Positions 7,822 through 15,099 of a stretch of DNA of 21,061 nucleotides are shown here, one piece after another. Position numbers and translations under genes: made by a program. The notes under the pieces are model-generated. The model had not been told where the DNA came from, did no database searches, and saw nothing but the letters and a program-made list of their open reading frames with translations. Numbering within the stretch: position 1 is the stretch's first letter; the number at the start of each line of letters is the position of its first letter. This DNA is from Sphingomonadaceae bacterium (GTDB lineage: Bacteria > Pseudomonadota > Alphaproteobacteria > Sphingomonadales > Sphingomonadaceae): contig RFSU01000015.1 in the NCBI GenBank assembly GCA_009923795.1, positions 1 through 21,061 on the forward strand, in the 5' to 3' direction.

Positions 7822-8775
7822 ATGCGCATATTAAAATGGCTCTTCATCTCCATCGCAGCTTTGTTCGCCATTGGATTTGCGATTGGATATACGCCCGACA
7901 CCGACCCTGTTGAGATGCGGGCCAAATATGGCAGCGCGCCCTCGCAATTCCTCACCCTATCCCCCGGTTTAACCGTCCATGTGCGCGACCAAGGCCCGCG
8001 CGACGGGCAAGCGGTCATCCTTATTCACGGGTCCAATGCGTCACTCCATACATGGGAGCCTTGGGTGGCCCGCCTCCAAGATCAATATCGCGTCATATCG
8101 CTTGACTTGCCGGGCCATGGCCTAACAGGCATCAATCCGAGCGGCGTTTATGATTATTCTAGCTATGCAGCTGTCGTCGATCAGGTGATGCAAAAACTGG
8201 GGATCTCACGCGCCATTATTGCCGGAAATTCCATGGGCGGCGGTGTTGCCTGGACCTATGCGCTGGCCCATCCCGATAAGGTTGCAGGGCTTGTATTGGT
8301 CGATGCAGCTGGCGCGCCAAATGCCGCCTCTCGCAATGCCCCTATTGGCTTTCGCATTGCGCGCATGCCCATCATCAAAGAATTTGCCCGCGTGATCATG
8401 CCGCGTGCGATGTTTGAATCGAGCCTGAAAACCTCGATCAGCAATGCCGCAATCATCACGCCCCAGATGGTAGATCGATATTGGGAGCTCAACCGTTATC
8501 CCGGCAATCGCCAGGCAACGATGCTGCGCTTTGCCGCTGCCCAAAAGTCCCGCCCAGTAACGCCTGCGCAATTAGCAAAAATTAAGGCCCCCGTGCTGAT
8601 CCTTTGGGGGGCAGAGGATAATCTGATCCCTGTCAGCTCTGCCCAGTGGTTTCATAAGAATTTGCCGGGGTCAAAGCTGATCATCTATCCCAAGGTCGGT
8701 CATATCCCGATGGAGGAAGTGCCAGACCGGAGCGCCGCCGACCTCACGGCATGGGTGAAGGGCCTTGCGTCCTGA
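7822..8775 (+). CDS. Membrane-anchored alpha/beta hydrolase
   Basis: A 317-aa alpha/beta-hydrolase-fold protein with an N-terminal hydrophobic segment (about residues 5-23, LKWLFISIAALFAIGFAIG) that is probably an uncleaved membrane anchor. The fold elements are HGSN (69-72, oxyanion region), DLPGHG (95-100), the nucleophile elbow GNSMGG with S137, the acid D266 in LWGAEDNLIP, and H294 in KVGHIPMEE, so the triad is complete. Substrate cannot be told; esterase, lipase or C-C hydrolase roles are all open. I chose ATG 7822 because GGGAGGA lies at 7808-7814. An in-frame TTG at 7801 would sit upstream of that site. It lies between arsC and aat on the same strand, with gaps of 27 and 22 nt, so the three may be one transcript. 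Confidence 0.88.
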   Translation: MRILKWLFISIAALFAIGFAIGYTPDTDPVEMRAKYGSAPSQFLTLSPGLTVHVRDQGPRDGQAVILIHGSNASLHTWEPWVARLQDQYRVISLDLPGHGLTGINPSGVYDYSSYAAVVDQVMQKLGISRAIIAGNSMGGGVAWTYALAHPDKVAGLVLVDAAGAPNAASRNAPIGFRIARMPIIKEFARVIMPRAMFESSLKTSISNAAIITPQMVDRYWELNRYPGNRQATMLRFAAAQKSRPVTPAQLAKIKAPVLILWGAEDNLIPVSSAQWFHKNLPGSKLIIYPKVGHIPMEEVPDRSAADLTAWVKGLAS

Positions 8776-8797
8776 ACTGGCGGGCGTGCCTCCAAAA

Positions 8798-9517
8798 ATG
8801 ACGGATCGGATCGATCTTAATCTGCTCCTCAATGCCTATGCCATGGGCATTTTCCCCATGGCTGATGATCGCGATGCGCCAGACGTTTATTGGGTCGAGC
8901 CAAAGAAAAGGGCCATCTTGCCGCTGGAGGGTTTTCATCTCTCCCGATCGCTGCGCAAGACGCTGAAGTCTGGCAGATATGAAACAAGTTTGAATGCCGC
9001 TTTTGGACAGGTTCTAAAGCTTTGCGCAGCACCAGCGCAAAACCGACCGGACACGTGGATTAATCGTCAGATTGAGGAGGCGATGCTCGGCCTGCACGCG
9101 ATCGGCCATGCCCATTCGATTGAAACATGGGCGGATGGAGACTTGGTCGGCGGGCTTTATGGCGTGTCGCTGGGTCGGGCCTTTTTTGGCGAAAGCATGT
9201 TCAGCAGGCGCACCGATGCCTCAAAAGTCGCGCTCGCCCATCTGGTTGCGCGACTGCGTGTTGGCGGTTTTACACTGTTAGATTGCCAATTCCAAACTGC
9301 GCACCTCCACTCTCTTGGCGCAGTCGAAATTGATAAAAAAGCCTATTCGGCAGTGCTCGGCTCAGCAGTTTCAACTGGCGGCGCGGCCGCCTCAGCCTCG
9401 GCGGATTTGGGGGCGCTCGATGCATTGCCAGACCCGGATGCGCCGCCACGTGCGATGATCGTTGACGGGCCAACATCGGCATGGCGCATTTTGCAGGCCT
9501 TAACCCAAACATCGTAA
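8798..9517 (+). CDS. aat: Leucyl/phenylalanyl-tRNA--protein transferase
   Basis: Cytoplasmic N-end-rule enzyme that transfers Leu or Phe from aminoacyl-tRNA to proteins with N-terminal Arg or Lys, marking them for ClpAP. The 239-aa protein carries the family signature: NAYAMGIFPM near the N-terminus, DTWI, AHSIETWADGDLVGGLYG, LGRAFFGESMFS, ASKVALAHLVARL, and the catalytic-region LLDCQFQTAHLHSLGA. After about residue 182 it has a low-complexity Ala/Gly/Ser linker and ends in ILQALTQTS. I chose ATG 8798; in-frame GTG 8786 and TTG 8765 are alternatives, the latter overlapping the hydrolase gene. The last 175 nt (9343-9517) are antisense to the 3' end of the DUF2155 gene. Confidence 0.94.
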   Translation: MTDRIDLNLLLNAYAMGIFPMADDRDAPDVYWVEPKKRAILPLEGFHLSRSLRKTLKSGRYETSLNAAFGQVLKLCAAPAQNRPDTWINRQIEEAMLGLHAIGHAHSIETWADGDLVGGLYGVSLGRAFFGESMFSRRTDASKVALAHLVARLRVGGFTLLDCQFQTAHLHSLGAVEIDKKAYSAVLGSAVSTGGAAASASADLGALDALPDPDAPPRAMIVDGPTSAWRILQALTQTS

Positions 9518-9981
9518 ATTGGATGCTCAACAATATTGAGCGAGGGGCTTTCTTTATAAAGCCAACCGGAAAAAATCTTGCGCCAAACGACCCGGTTTTC
9601 CCGCGTGATGACCTGCACAAAAGCGCCCGTCCATTTCTCAGGCTCCCAAGGCGCTGTTTCTTCACAGGCGCGCAGACGCACAACCAAATCCCCTAGGCGC
9701 ACCGCCTGACCCGGCTTCATCACCAGATCGCGCGACAGGCCGTTGCGCTTATTGAGCACGCCCAGTGTTGCACTGCGCTCCGCCATTGGAGTCGCCGCCC
9801 GATTCTCCGACAGGGGAGGGGATTTGGGGCCAGATTGCGCGGCAGGCGGCTTTGCCAAGATCGGCGCATCCGGCGGGGCGGTACTGTTCGCCGCCGCGCC
9901 GTCTTGCAATGCCTCAGCCGCCTGCCAGGCGACAAGCCCGCCCAAGAGGATCAGGCCTGTCCAGGCAATGACGGGCTTCAC
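9343..9981 (-). CDS. DUF2155 domain-containing protein (exported or membrane-anchored)
   Basis: The 212-aa protein starts at GTG 9981-9979, and this GTG overlaps the TGA stop of the NDUFA12 gene (GTGA), suggesting translational coupling. There is a hydrophobic N-terminus (about 4-18) acting as signal or anchor, and a Pro/Ala-rich linker (30-70). The DUF2155 core is about 74-165: VLNKRNG, LGDLVVRLRACEE (97-109), IFSGWLY (136-142) and SPSLNIVEHPIYDVWVKAC (145-163). An Ala/Ser/Glu-rich low-complexity tail ends the protein. The function of DUF2155 is not established; the family occurs in alphaproteobacteria and its position next to NDUFA12 suggests an envelope or complex I-associated setting (inference). 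The tail and the end of the core overlap aat on the other strand. Confidence 0.85.
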   Translation of the reverse strand: MKPVIAWTGLILLGGLVAWQAAEALQDGAAANSTAPPDAPILAKPPAAQSGPKSPPLSENRAATPMAERSATLGVLNKRNGLSRDLVMKPGQAVRLGDLVVRLRACEETAPWEPEKWTGAFVQVITRENRVVWRKIFSGWLYKESPSLNIVEHPIYDVWVKACKMRHADVGPSTIIARGGASGSGNASSAPKSAEAEAAAPPVETAEPSTAE

Positions 9982-10379
9982 GCGGCGTCCGGGCTCCAGG
10001 GTTCATAATCGCCCGTTGCGGCCGCGCGCTTGCCACCGGCCTCGAGCGCGCCTTTCGGGCGATAGGCCAATGGCGTGCCCGTTAAATTGGGCAAGGCCGG
10101 CGCTTCCCAAGCATGGGCCGGAGGCGCATCCTCAGTGGGCGCTGCGTCATGCGTATTATGGAGCCATCCGAACCATTCGGGCGGAATGCGGCTGGCATCA
10201 TTGCTGCCCTGATAGGTCACCCACCGGCGATAGCGGCCATCCGGCTCTGGCTTGCGCGCCTGAAAATAGACATTCCCGACAGCATCCTCGCCAATGCGAT
10301 TGCCGTTCATCCGGGTGTTAAGCCAAGTGCCGAAGGTCTGCCCTTCCCACCATGTGAAGATGTTTTTGAATACGCCCAT
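9978..10379 (-). CDS. NADH:ubiquinone oxidoreductase accessory subunit, NDUFA12 family
   Basis: A 133-aa homologue of the mitochondrial complex I accessory subunit NDUFA12 (B17.2), found in alphaproteobacteria, where it is encoded away from the nuo operon. Diagnostic segments are FTWWEGQTFGTW (8-19), the GNVYFQ region (35-40), RRWVTYQG (51-58) and DASRIPPEWFGWLHNT (61-76). The C-terminus is Pro-rich and ends with GDYEPWSPDAA. It likely binds the peripheral arm of complex I on the cytoplasmic side. ATG 10379 begins the conserved MGVFKNIF. The longer frame begins with a TTG at 10415 and adds 12 unconserved residues. It follows the DUF192 gene by 50 nt and overlaps the DUF2155 start by 4 nt. Confidence 0.92.
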   Translation of the reverse strand: MGVFKNIFTWWEGQTFGTWLNTRMNGNRIGEDAVGNVYFQARKPEPDGRYRRWVTYQGSNDASRIPPEWFGWLHNTHDAAPTEDAPPAHAWEAPALPNLTGTPLAYRPKGALEAGGKRAAATGDYEPWSPDAA

Positions 10380-10429
10380 GAGCGCGCCGATACGACTTTC
10401 ATGCGCGCGATGCAACGCCGCGCGCGCGG

Positions 10430-10897
10430 CTATCGGCGTTTCCAGACGACCTTATCACCTTCTGCAAGCCCAAGCTGCGCGGCTCGGCCGCCTGCAAGTT
10501 CCAGCACCGCGGCCACAGGCTCGCCTGAGTCAACGGGGAGAAGCGAAAAGGGCGTCGTTTCCGCCGCAATACGGGCGATGCGGCCATCGGCCCGGATGAA
10601 GATCATATCGAGCGGAATCACCGTATTCTTCATCCAAAAGCTGGCATAGCGCGGCGGCGACATGGGGAAGATCATGCCGGCATCCGGGACCAAGGTCGCG
10701 CGGAACATCAGCCCGCGTGCCTGCTGCGCTTCGGTTGCAGCAACTTCGACCGTGAAGCGATGGCTTTTGCCCTCAGCGGTCGTGATGGTCAGCGGAATAA
10801 GGGCCAGCCCATTTTCAGACAGAGCCGGACGCTCTGCCGCCTGACAGGCGGCGGGCAGGAGCAACATCAAGGCAAGCAGTGCACGCAACATCATCAT
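10430..10897 (-). CDS. DUF192 family secreted protein
   Basis: A 155-aa protein with an N-terminal signal sequence (LRALLALMLLLPAACQA). The PAAC before residue 18 resembles a lipobox but has Pro where Leu is usual, so signal peptidase I cleavage after CQA is at least as likely. The mature part is the DUF192 domain: QARGLMFR, MIFPM, ASFWMKNTVIPLDMIFI (about 85-101) and ADGRI. It is a small beta-rich domain of unestablished function in bacteria and archaea. The start consists of three consecutive ATG codons (10897-10889), and the first overlaps the TGA of the cold-shock gene as ATGA. That points to coupled translation. Confidence 0.9.
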   Translation of the reverse strand: MMMLRALLALMLLLPAACQAAERPALSENGLALIPLTITTAEGKSHRFTVEVAATEAQQARGLMFRATLVPDAGMIFPMSPPRYASFWMKNTVIPLDMIFIRADGRIARIAAETTPFSLLPVDSGEPVAAVLELAGGRAAQLGLAEGDKVVWKRR

Positions 10898-11451
10898 GGG
10901 CTTTTTACCTCAATGGCCAAGAGGCCGCGATCACTGTCCACCAGCCGCACCTCAACCGGTTCGTCGGGAAGGACATCGATGATGCCCGCGCGCCGCATGG
11001 TTTCCATATGCACAAAAATGTCGCTGCCATCCGACCCGCGGACCAGAAATCCATAGCCTTTGGGGCGATTGAACCATTTGACCGTCGCTGGCTCAAAAGG
11101 GCTGGCCGATGCCAATTGGTCGGGTGCCAATTCACGGGCGCGGCGCGGCAGTGCGCGCTCGGCCGCCTCTGGCACGATTGCCGTTGTCAGATCAAACGAG
11201 ATTAACCGTGTGGCCTGCAACCCGCGCGGGCCAAGCTCTGCCTGAAAAACGACCTGCGCGCCTTCGGGCAAAGTCCGGCGACCATGATCGCGCAGCACCG
11301 AAAAATGCAGCAGGACATCGCCAATGTCGCCATCGTCCGGGATGATGAACCCAAAGCCACGGGTCGAATCGAACCACTTCACATAGCCGCTAAAAGAGCG
11401 CGTCGGGTCCAGTGGTTCCGGCGTGGCTCCATTGTGCGGATCCGCCGTCAC
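10894..11451 (-). CDS. Double cold-shock-domain protein
   Basis: Two complete cold-shock domains in one 185-aa chain. Domain 1 (about 22-85) has GYVKWFDSTRGFGFI with RNP1 RGFGFI and RNP2 VLLHFS. Domain 2 (about 120-185) has ATVKWFNRPKGYGFLV with RNP1 KGYGFLV and RNP2 DIFVHM. A basic Ala/Pro linker joins them. The family binds single-stranded RNA or DNA as an RNA chaperone or regulator. Tandem versions are well known in alphaproteobacteria. The start is uncertain: GTG 11451 has AAAAGGG about 6 nt upstream; ATG 11484 and ATG 11505 are in frame without a clear ribosome binding site and would add 11 or 18 residues. It lies downstream of recX and overlaps the DUF192 start by 4 nt. Confidence 0.9.
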   Translation of the reverse strand: MTADPHNGATPEPLDPTRSFSGYVKWFDSTRGFGFIIPDDGDIGDVLLHFSVLRDHGRRTLPEGAQVVFQAELGPRGLQATRLISFDLTTAIVPEAAERALPRRARELAPDQLASASPFEPATVKWFNRPKGYGFLVRGSDGSDIFVHMETMRRAGIIDVLPDEPVEVRLVDSDRGLLAIEVKSP

Positions 11452-11543
11452 TCTTGACCCTTTTTCAGTGCGATTGTGAACCATCCCCGCATGTGCGCGC
11501 CCCATAAATCCAAATGGTCAAAAAAAGACGGCGCCAGAATGCG

Positions 11544-12104
11544 TTACGACGCCCACCCCTCTTCATCCAACCCAGTGTCGATAGTGTGAACAAGTTCAGG
11601 GGGTAAATCAAGAATACGTCGCGCAACGGCATAGTCATGCCCGGCCCGCAACATTGCGGCAAAGGCCTTTTCACGCTGCTTTTGATCAGCAGCTTCGCGC
11701 GAAAACGGCCCGATGCGCCGTCGCTTTGCAAAGGCAAGAGCCGCGGCCTCCTGATCCTGCCGCGCCCCTTCAAGCGCGTCATCCATGTCTTCGGCTTCAA
11801 TTCCGGCGGCAGAAAGGGCAAGTTGCACCCGGCGCGGGCCATAGCCGCGCCGCGACATGCCTTGCGCTTTCATATCGGCATAGGCCCGATCATCCACAAA
11901 ATGATTGGCGACCATGGCCGCAACAATCGCCTCAACCGCAAGTGCCTCGCTGGTTTCGGTGTCCGCCCAGCCCCGCTCCCGAAGCTTGCGGCCAAGATAG
12001 GATGCCAGCTTGGCCCGGGTTGTCGCATAGCGCCCGACATAGGCCAAAGCCATGTCCCGAAGCTGCGGGCGATCAAGCGGTTTTCGTGCGATTGGATGTG
12101 CCAT
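11544..12104 (-). CDS. recX: Regulatory protein RecX
   Basis: A 186-aa modulator of RecA, predicted to bind the RecA filament and limit its recombinase and coprotease activity. The sequence has the all-helical RecX repeat pattern: MALAYVGRYATTRAKLASYLGRKL, then VAAMVANHFVDDRAYADM (a FVDDxxYA element common to RecX), GMSRRGYGPRRVQLAL, and a final repeat with REKAFAAMLRAGHDYAVARRIL. ATG 12104 is chosen, with GGAAG about 8 nt upstream; a TTG at 12122 would add six residues. recA itself is not in the window. It is divergent from the acyl-AMP ligase, with about 140 nt between the starts. Confidence 0.87.
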   Translation of the reverse strand: MAHPIARKPLDRPQLRDMALAYVGRYATTRAKLASYLGRKLRERGWADTETSEALAVEAIVAAMVANHFVDDRAYADMKAQGMSRRGYGPRRVQLALSAAGIEAEDMDDALEGARQDQEAAALAFAKRRRIGPFSREAADQKQREKAFAAMLRAGHDYAVARRILDLPPELVHTIDTGLDEEGWAS

Positions 12105-12243
12105 AGGTTTCTTCCGGCCCAATTTGTGCCATAGTCAGCGGCAATTGGAAATGTTCGCAGGGATGAAGCCGCAGGCTTTATGCCTATTTGGTATCATGAG
12201 CGCATGGCCTGGCCTGTGCCAATTCGTTTTTAGGGGATGCACC

Positions 12244-14004
12244 GTGCAGGACATTCTTGACCGGCCCGCCCCGGCGCTGAGCGCCACTGCAACGCGGGAT
12301 GATTTGCCCCGGCGTTTTTCAGACTTTGCCACGCTTGGCGAAGCTTTGGATTATGCCGCGCGCGGCAATCGGGGGCTTAATTTTCATGATCCTCGCGGCA
12401 CGCTTGCCCGGCCCTATCCCTATTCGGAATTGCGCACGGACGCGCTGGCGATGGCCTATCGGCTGATCGCGCACGGCGTAAAGCCGGAAGATCGGATTGC
12501 CCTGATCGCCGAAACATCACCCGAATTTGCAGCTTTGTTTTTCGGCACAATTTATGCGGGTGCTTGGCCCGTACCTTTGCCGCTGCCAACTTCATTTGGC
12601 GGGCGCGATTCCTATGTCGATCAGCTGGCCGTGCAGATGCAAAGTGCTCAGCCCAAAATGCTGATCTACCCCGCCAGCCTTGAGGCGATGGCACCCGATG
12701 CCGCCAAAACTGTCGGCGCAGAAGCGATCAGCTGGGAAGACTTTGGCAGCCGCGCAGCGCCGGAAGCCCCGCTGCATACGGCCAGCACAGATGATATTGC
12801 CTATCTTCAATATTCCAGCGGTTCGACCCGCTTTCCGCATGGCGTCGCCGTCACACACAATGCCCTGCTCAATAATCTGGCCGCACATAGCCATGGCATG
12901 GAAGTGGTGGAGAGCGACCGGTGCGTGTCCTGGCTGCCTTGGTATCATGACATGGGGCTGGTCGGCTGCTTCCTCTCGGTCGTCGCCAATCAAGTGTCGG
13001 CCGATTATATGAAGACCGAAGATTTTGCGCGGCGCCCGCTTGCCTGGCTTGATCTTGTCACGCGCAATACGCGCGCGGGATCGACCTCGATCAGCTATTC
13101 GCCCACCTTTGGCTATGACATTTGCGCCCGGCGCATCTCTAGCCAGACGCAGGTGACGGAACGTTTCGACCTGACGGGCTGGCGGCTTGCAGGCAATGGT
13201 GCGGACATGATCCGCCCCGATGTCATGCAATCCTTTGTCGATGCCTTTCACCAAGCCGGTTTCAGCGCCAAAGCATTTGCGCCGAGCTATGGCCTTGCCG
13301 AAGCGACTTTGGCGGTCACAATCATGCCGCCGGGCGAAGGCATTCGCGTTGAGTTGGTTGAAGAATCGGAATTGTCGGGCGAAGTTTGGCCGGGTGACCG
13401 GCCGCAACGCTATCGGGCCATCGTCAATTGCGGCAAGCCGTGTCGTGACATGTCACTCGAAATCCGTGGAGAGGATGGAGCACAGCTCCCCGATAGGCAG
13501 ATTGGGCAGGTTTGGACGGCCGGACCGTCGCTGATGCACAGCTATTATCGCGACCCCGAATCGACGGCTGCCTGCCTCCAAAATGGGTGGCTGAATACCG
13601 GCGATATGGGCTATCTGTCCGACGGATATCTCTATGTCGTTGGCCGCGCCAAGGACATGATCATCATCAATGGCAAAAACCATTGGCCCCAAGACATTGA
13701 ATGGGCGGTTGAGCAGCTCCCCGGTTTTAAGCAGGGCGATATCGCCGCCTTTTCCATCACCACACCGGGCGGTGAAGAATCACCTGCGGTTCTGGTGCAT
13801 TGCCGCACAATTGATGAGGTTGAGCGCACCAAGCTGCGCGATGCGATCCGTGATAAGGTGCGCGCGATTACGGGCATGACCTGTGTTGTTGAACTGGTGC
13901 CGCCACGCTCGCTTCCGCGCACCAGCTCTGGCAAACTCAGCCGCGCCAAGGCCCGCAGCCTGTATCTGTCCGGAGAGCTGCAGCCCTATTCGCTGGCGGC
14001 CTGA
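12244..14004 (+). CDS. Fatty acyl-AMP ligase (FAAL), ANL superfamily
   Basis: A 586-aa adenylate-forming enzyme. Core motifs are the P-loop-like YSSGSTRFPHG (A3), WLPWYHDMGLVG, SYGLAEAT (A5), NTGDMGY (A7), GRAKDMIIINGKNHWPQDIE (A8) and the A10 lysine K564 in LPRTSSGKLS. The SGSTRxPxG variant and the GKNHWPQDIE hinge are characteristic of FadD32-type fatty acyl-AMP ligases, which make acyl-adenylates and usually pass them to an acyl carrier protein rather than to CoA. The start GTG 12244 has AGGGG 7 nt upstream and gives the N-terminus MQDILDRP. The frame stays open further upstream into recX, but that part is unconserved. No carrier protein, PKS or NRPS gene lies beside it, so its acceptor is unknown. 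Confidence 0.92.
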   Translation: MQDILDRPAPALSATATRDDLPRRFSDFATLGEALDYAARGNRGLNFHDPRGTLARPYPYSELRTDALAMAYRLIAHGVKPEDRIALIAETSPEFAALFFGTIYAGAWPVPLPLPTSFGGRDSYVDQLAVQMQSAQPKMLIYPASLEAMAPDAAKTVGAEAISWEDFGSRAAPEAPLHTASTDDIAYLQYSSGSTRFPHGVAVTHNALLNNLAAHSHGMEVVESDRCVSWLPWYHDMGLVGCFLSVVANQVSADYMKTEDFARRPLAWLDLVTRNTRAGSTSISYSPTFGYDICARRISSQTQVTERFDLTGWRLAGNGADMIRPDVMQSFVDAFHQAGFSAKAFAPSYGLAEATLAVTIMPPGEGIRVELVEESELSGEVWPGDRPQRYRAIVNCGKPCRDMSLEIRGEDGAQLPDRQIGQVWTAGPSLMHSYYRDPESTAACLQNGWLNTGDMGYLSDGYLYVVGRAKDMIIINGKNHWPQDIEWAVEQLPGFKQGDIAAFSITTPGGEESPAVLVHCRTIDEVERTKLRDAIRDKVRAITGMTCVVELVPPRSLPRTSSGKLSRAKARSLYLSGELQPYSLAA

Positions 14005-14029
14005 CCGCTACAGAATTGGTACAGCGCGC

Positions 14030-14058
14030 TTGCGCCTTTGGGGCAGCTTCGCTATGCG
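14030..14058 (+). promoter_or_regulatory. Possible sigma-70-type promoter for tRNA-Trp / secE cluster
   Basis: TTGCGC (14030-14035) and TATGCG (14053-14058) are spaced by exactly 17 nt and lie 16-21 nt upstream of the mature tRNA 5' end. Each hexamer matches the consensus only partly, so this is tentative. Confidence 0.3.
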
Positions 14059-14073
14059 CGCCCCTCTGGCCAT

Positions 14074-14149
14074 AGGAGTGTAGCTCAGTTGGTAGAGCAT
14101 CGGTCTCCAAAACCGAGGGCCGTGGGTTCGAGTCCCTCCGCTCCTGCCA
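14074..14149 (+). tRNA. trnW: tRNA-Trp (anticodon CCA), CCA end encoded
   Basis: A full cloverleaf is visible. The acceptor stem AGGAGTG pairs with CGCTCCT (one G-T pair), the D arm is GCTC-AGTTGGTA-GAGC, and the anticodon arm is TCGGT-CTCCAAA-ACCGA with anticodon CCA. The T arm is GTGGG-TTCGAGT-CCCTC, with one T-T mismatch in the stem. The discriminator is G14146 and the CCA end (14147-14149) is encoded. It stands directly upstream of secE, as in many alphaproteobacteria. Confidence 0.96.
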
Positions 14150-14344
14150 GTATCGCGAATCACAGCCCGAATAGGCGGCTGGATCGCTGGGCCTGAAAAG
14201 GCCTGAAACCCCCCAAGCACCGCTTGCTTTTCCAAGGAAAGCGGACTAAACGCGGCGCAATCCTAACATGAGGGTGTTCGAATTAGCCGGTTCTCCGGCC
14301 GCGAACCTGTTGGGAAACCGTGGTTTAAGGATGGAATCGGGTTC
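14150..14344 (+). other. tRNA-Trp to secE spacer with several small hairpins
   Basis: No gene is seen in this stretch. It contains an imperfect hairpin at 14226-14242 (GCTTTTCC/GGAAAGC arms), a GCCGG/CCGGC hairpin at 14286-14299 that competes with a GGTTC/GAACC pairing at 14289-14307, and an AAAC/GTTT pair near 14315-14326. None has a T-run, so I do not call a terminator. They may act in tRNA 3' processing or as a secE leader. Confidence 0.35.
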
Positions 14345-14542
14345 ATGGCAAAGACCAACCCAAGTGAATTTATCCGGCAGGTGCGCGCGGAGACAGGCAA
14401 AGTCTCTTGGCCGACCAGTCGTGAGACGGGAGTCACCGTCGTGATGGTCATCATCATGACGTCGATCTTGGCCGTGTTTTTCCTGGGCGTTGATTCGGTG
14501 TTCAGCTGGATCGTCAAATCGCTGCTCGCTCTCGCTTCCTGA
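14345..14542 (+). CDS. secE: Preprotein translocase subunit SecE
   Basis: A 65-aa inner-membrane component of the SecYEG translocon, of the short single-span type usual in alphaproteobacteria. The N-terminal amphipathic helix carries the conserved FIRQVRAETGKVSWPTSRET (9-28), in which the KVSWP motif is diagnostic. A single transmembrane helix follows at about 30-48 (VTVVMVIIMTSILAVFFLG). AAGGATGG lies upstream of the ATG at a somewhat long spacing. It is followed after 20 nt by nusG, the standard pairing. Confidence 0.96.
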   Translation: MAKTNPSEFIRQVRAETGKVSWPTSRETGVTVVMVIIMTSILAVFFLGVDSVFSWIVKSLLALAS

Positions 14543-14562
14543 CGATAGAAAAGAAGACGCGC

Positions 14563-15099
14563 ATGTCACGTTGGTACATCATCCACGCCTATTCGGGCTT
14601 TGAAAACAAGGTGCGCGACGCCGTCCTCGCCGATGCCCAGCGTCTGGGCCTTGAAGCACTTGTGGATGCCGTCGAAGTGCCGACGGAAACCTTGACCGAA
14701 ATTCGGCGCGGCAAAAAGGTGCAGTCCGAACGCAAGTTCTTCCCCGGCTATGTCCTTGCCAAGCTGAAGATGAATGATGACGTGTATCACCTCATCAAGA
14801 ATCAGCCGAAAGTGACCGGCTTTTTGGGATCCAGCGGCAAGCCGCAGGCCATTAGCGAAGCTGAAGCCGCACGAATCCTGAACACCAAGGCTGAAGCCGC
14901 TGCCGCACCCAAGCAGCAGATTCGCGTCGACTATGAAATTGGCGATCAGGTCAAAGTTCTGGAAGGGCCGTTTGCAAGCTTTAACGGCCTTGTTGAAGAA
15001 CTTGATTTCGATAAGGGCCGGGTCAAGGTTTCTGTGTCGATCTTTGGGCGTCCGACGCCTGTCGAACTTGAGTTTGAACAGGTCGAACGCATGAAATAA
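14563..15099 (+). CDS. nusG: Transcription termination/antitermination protein NusG
   Basis: A 178-aa elongation factor that binds RNA polymerase through its NGN domain and Rho or S10 through its KOW domain. The NGN domain shows WYIIHAYSGFENKV (4-17), KFFPGYVLAKLKM and PKVTGFLG. The KOW domain begins near GDQVKVLEGPFASFNGLVEELD and ends VELEFEQVERMK. The length is typical. Purine-rich AAGAAGA precedes the ATG. It lies between secE and rplK; the following spacer holds two hairpins and a possible L1-binding leader. Confidence 0.97.
   Translation: MSRWYIIHAYSGFENKVRDAVLADAQRLGLEALVDAVEVPTETLTEIRRGKKVQSERKFFPGYVLAKLKMNDDVYHLIKNQPKVTGFLGSSGKPQAISEAEAARILNTKAEAAAAPKQQIRVDYEIGDQVKVLEGPFASFNGLVEELDFDKGRVKVSVSIFGRPTPVELEFEQVERMK

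Noticed and set aside
9335..9351. Minus-strand GCC/GGC mini-hairpin plus six T after the DUF2155 stop, as a terminator
   Set aside because: The stem is only 3 bp; the T-run alone within the aat coding region is not enough to call an intrinsic terminator.
12052..12243. In-frame 5' extension of the fatty acyl-AMP ligase overlapping recX
   Set aside because: The extension is unlike ANL enzymes and overlaps recX antisense; GTG 12244 has AGGGG at a good distance.
12592..13407. Minus-strand open frame of 271 codons opposite the acyl-AMP ligase
   Set aside because: Arg/His/Ala-rich translation typical of an antisense shadow; the plus-strand gene has full motifs.
14122..14138. T-stem mismatch in tRNA-Trp as a sign of a pseudogene
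   Set aside because: All other arms pair well, CCA is encoded, and the position before secE is conserved; one mismatch does not suggest loss of function.
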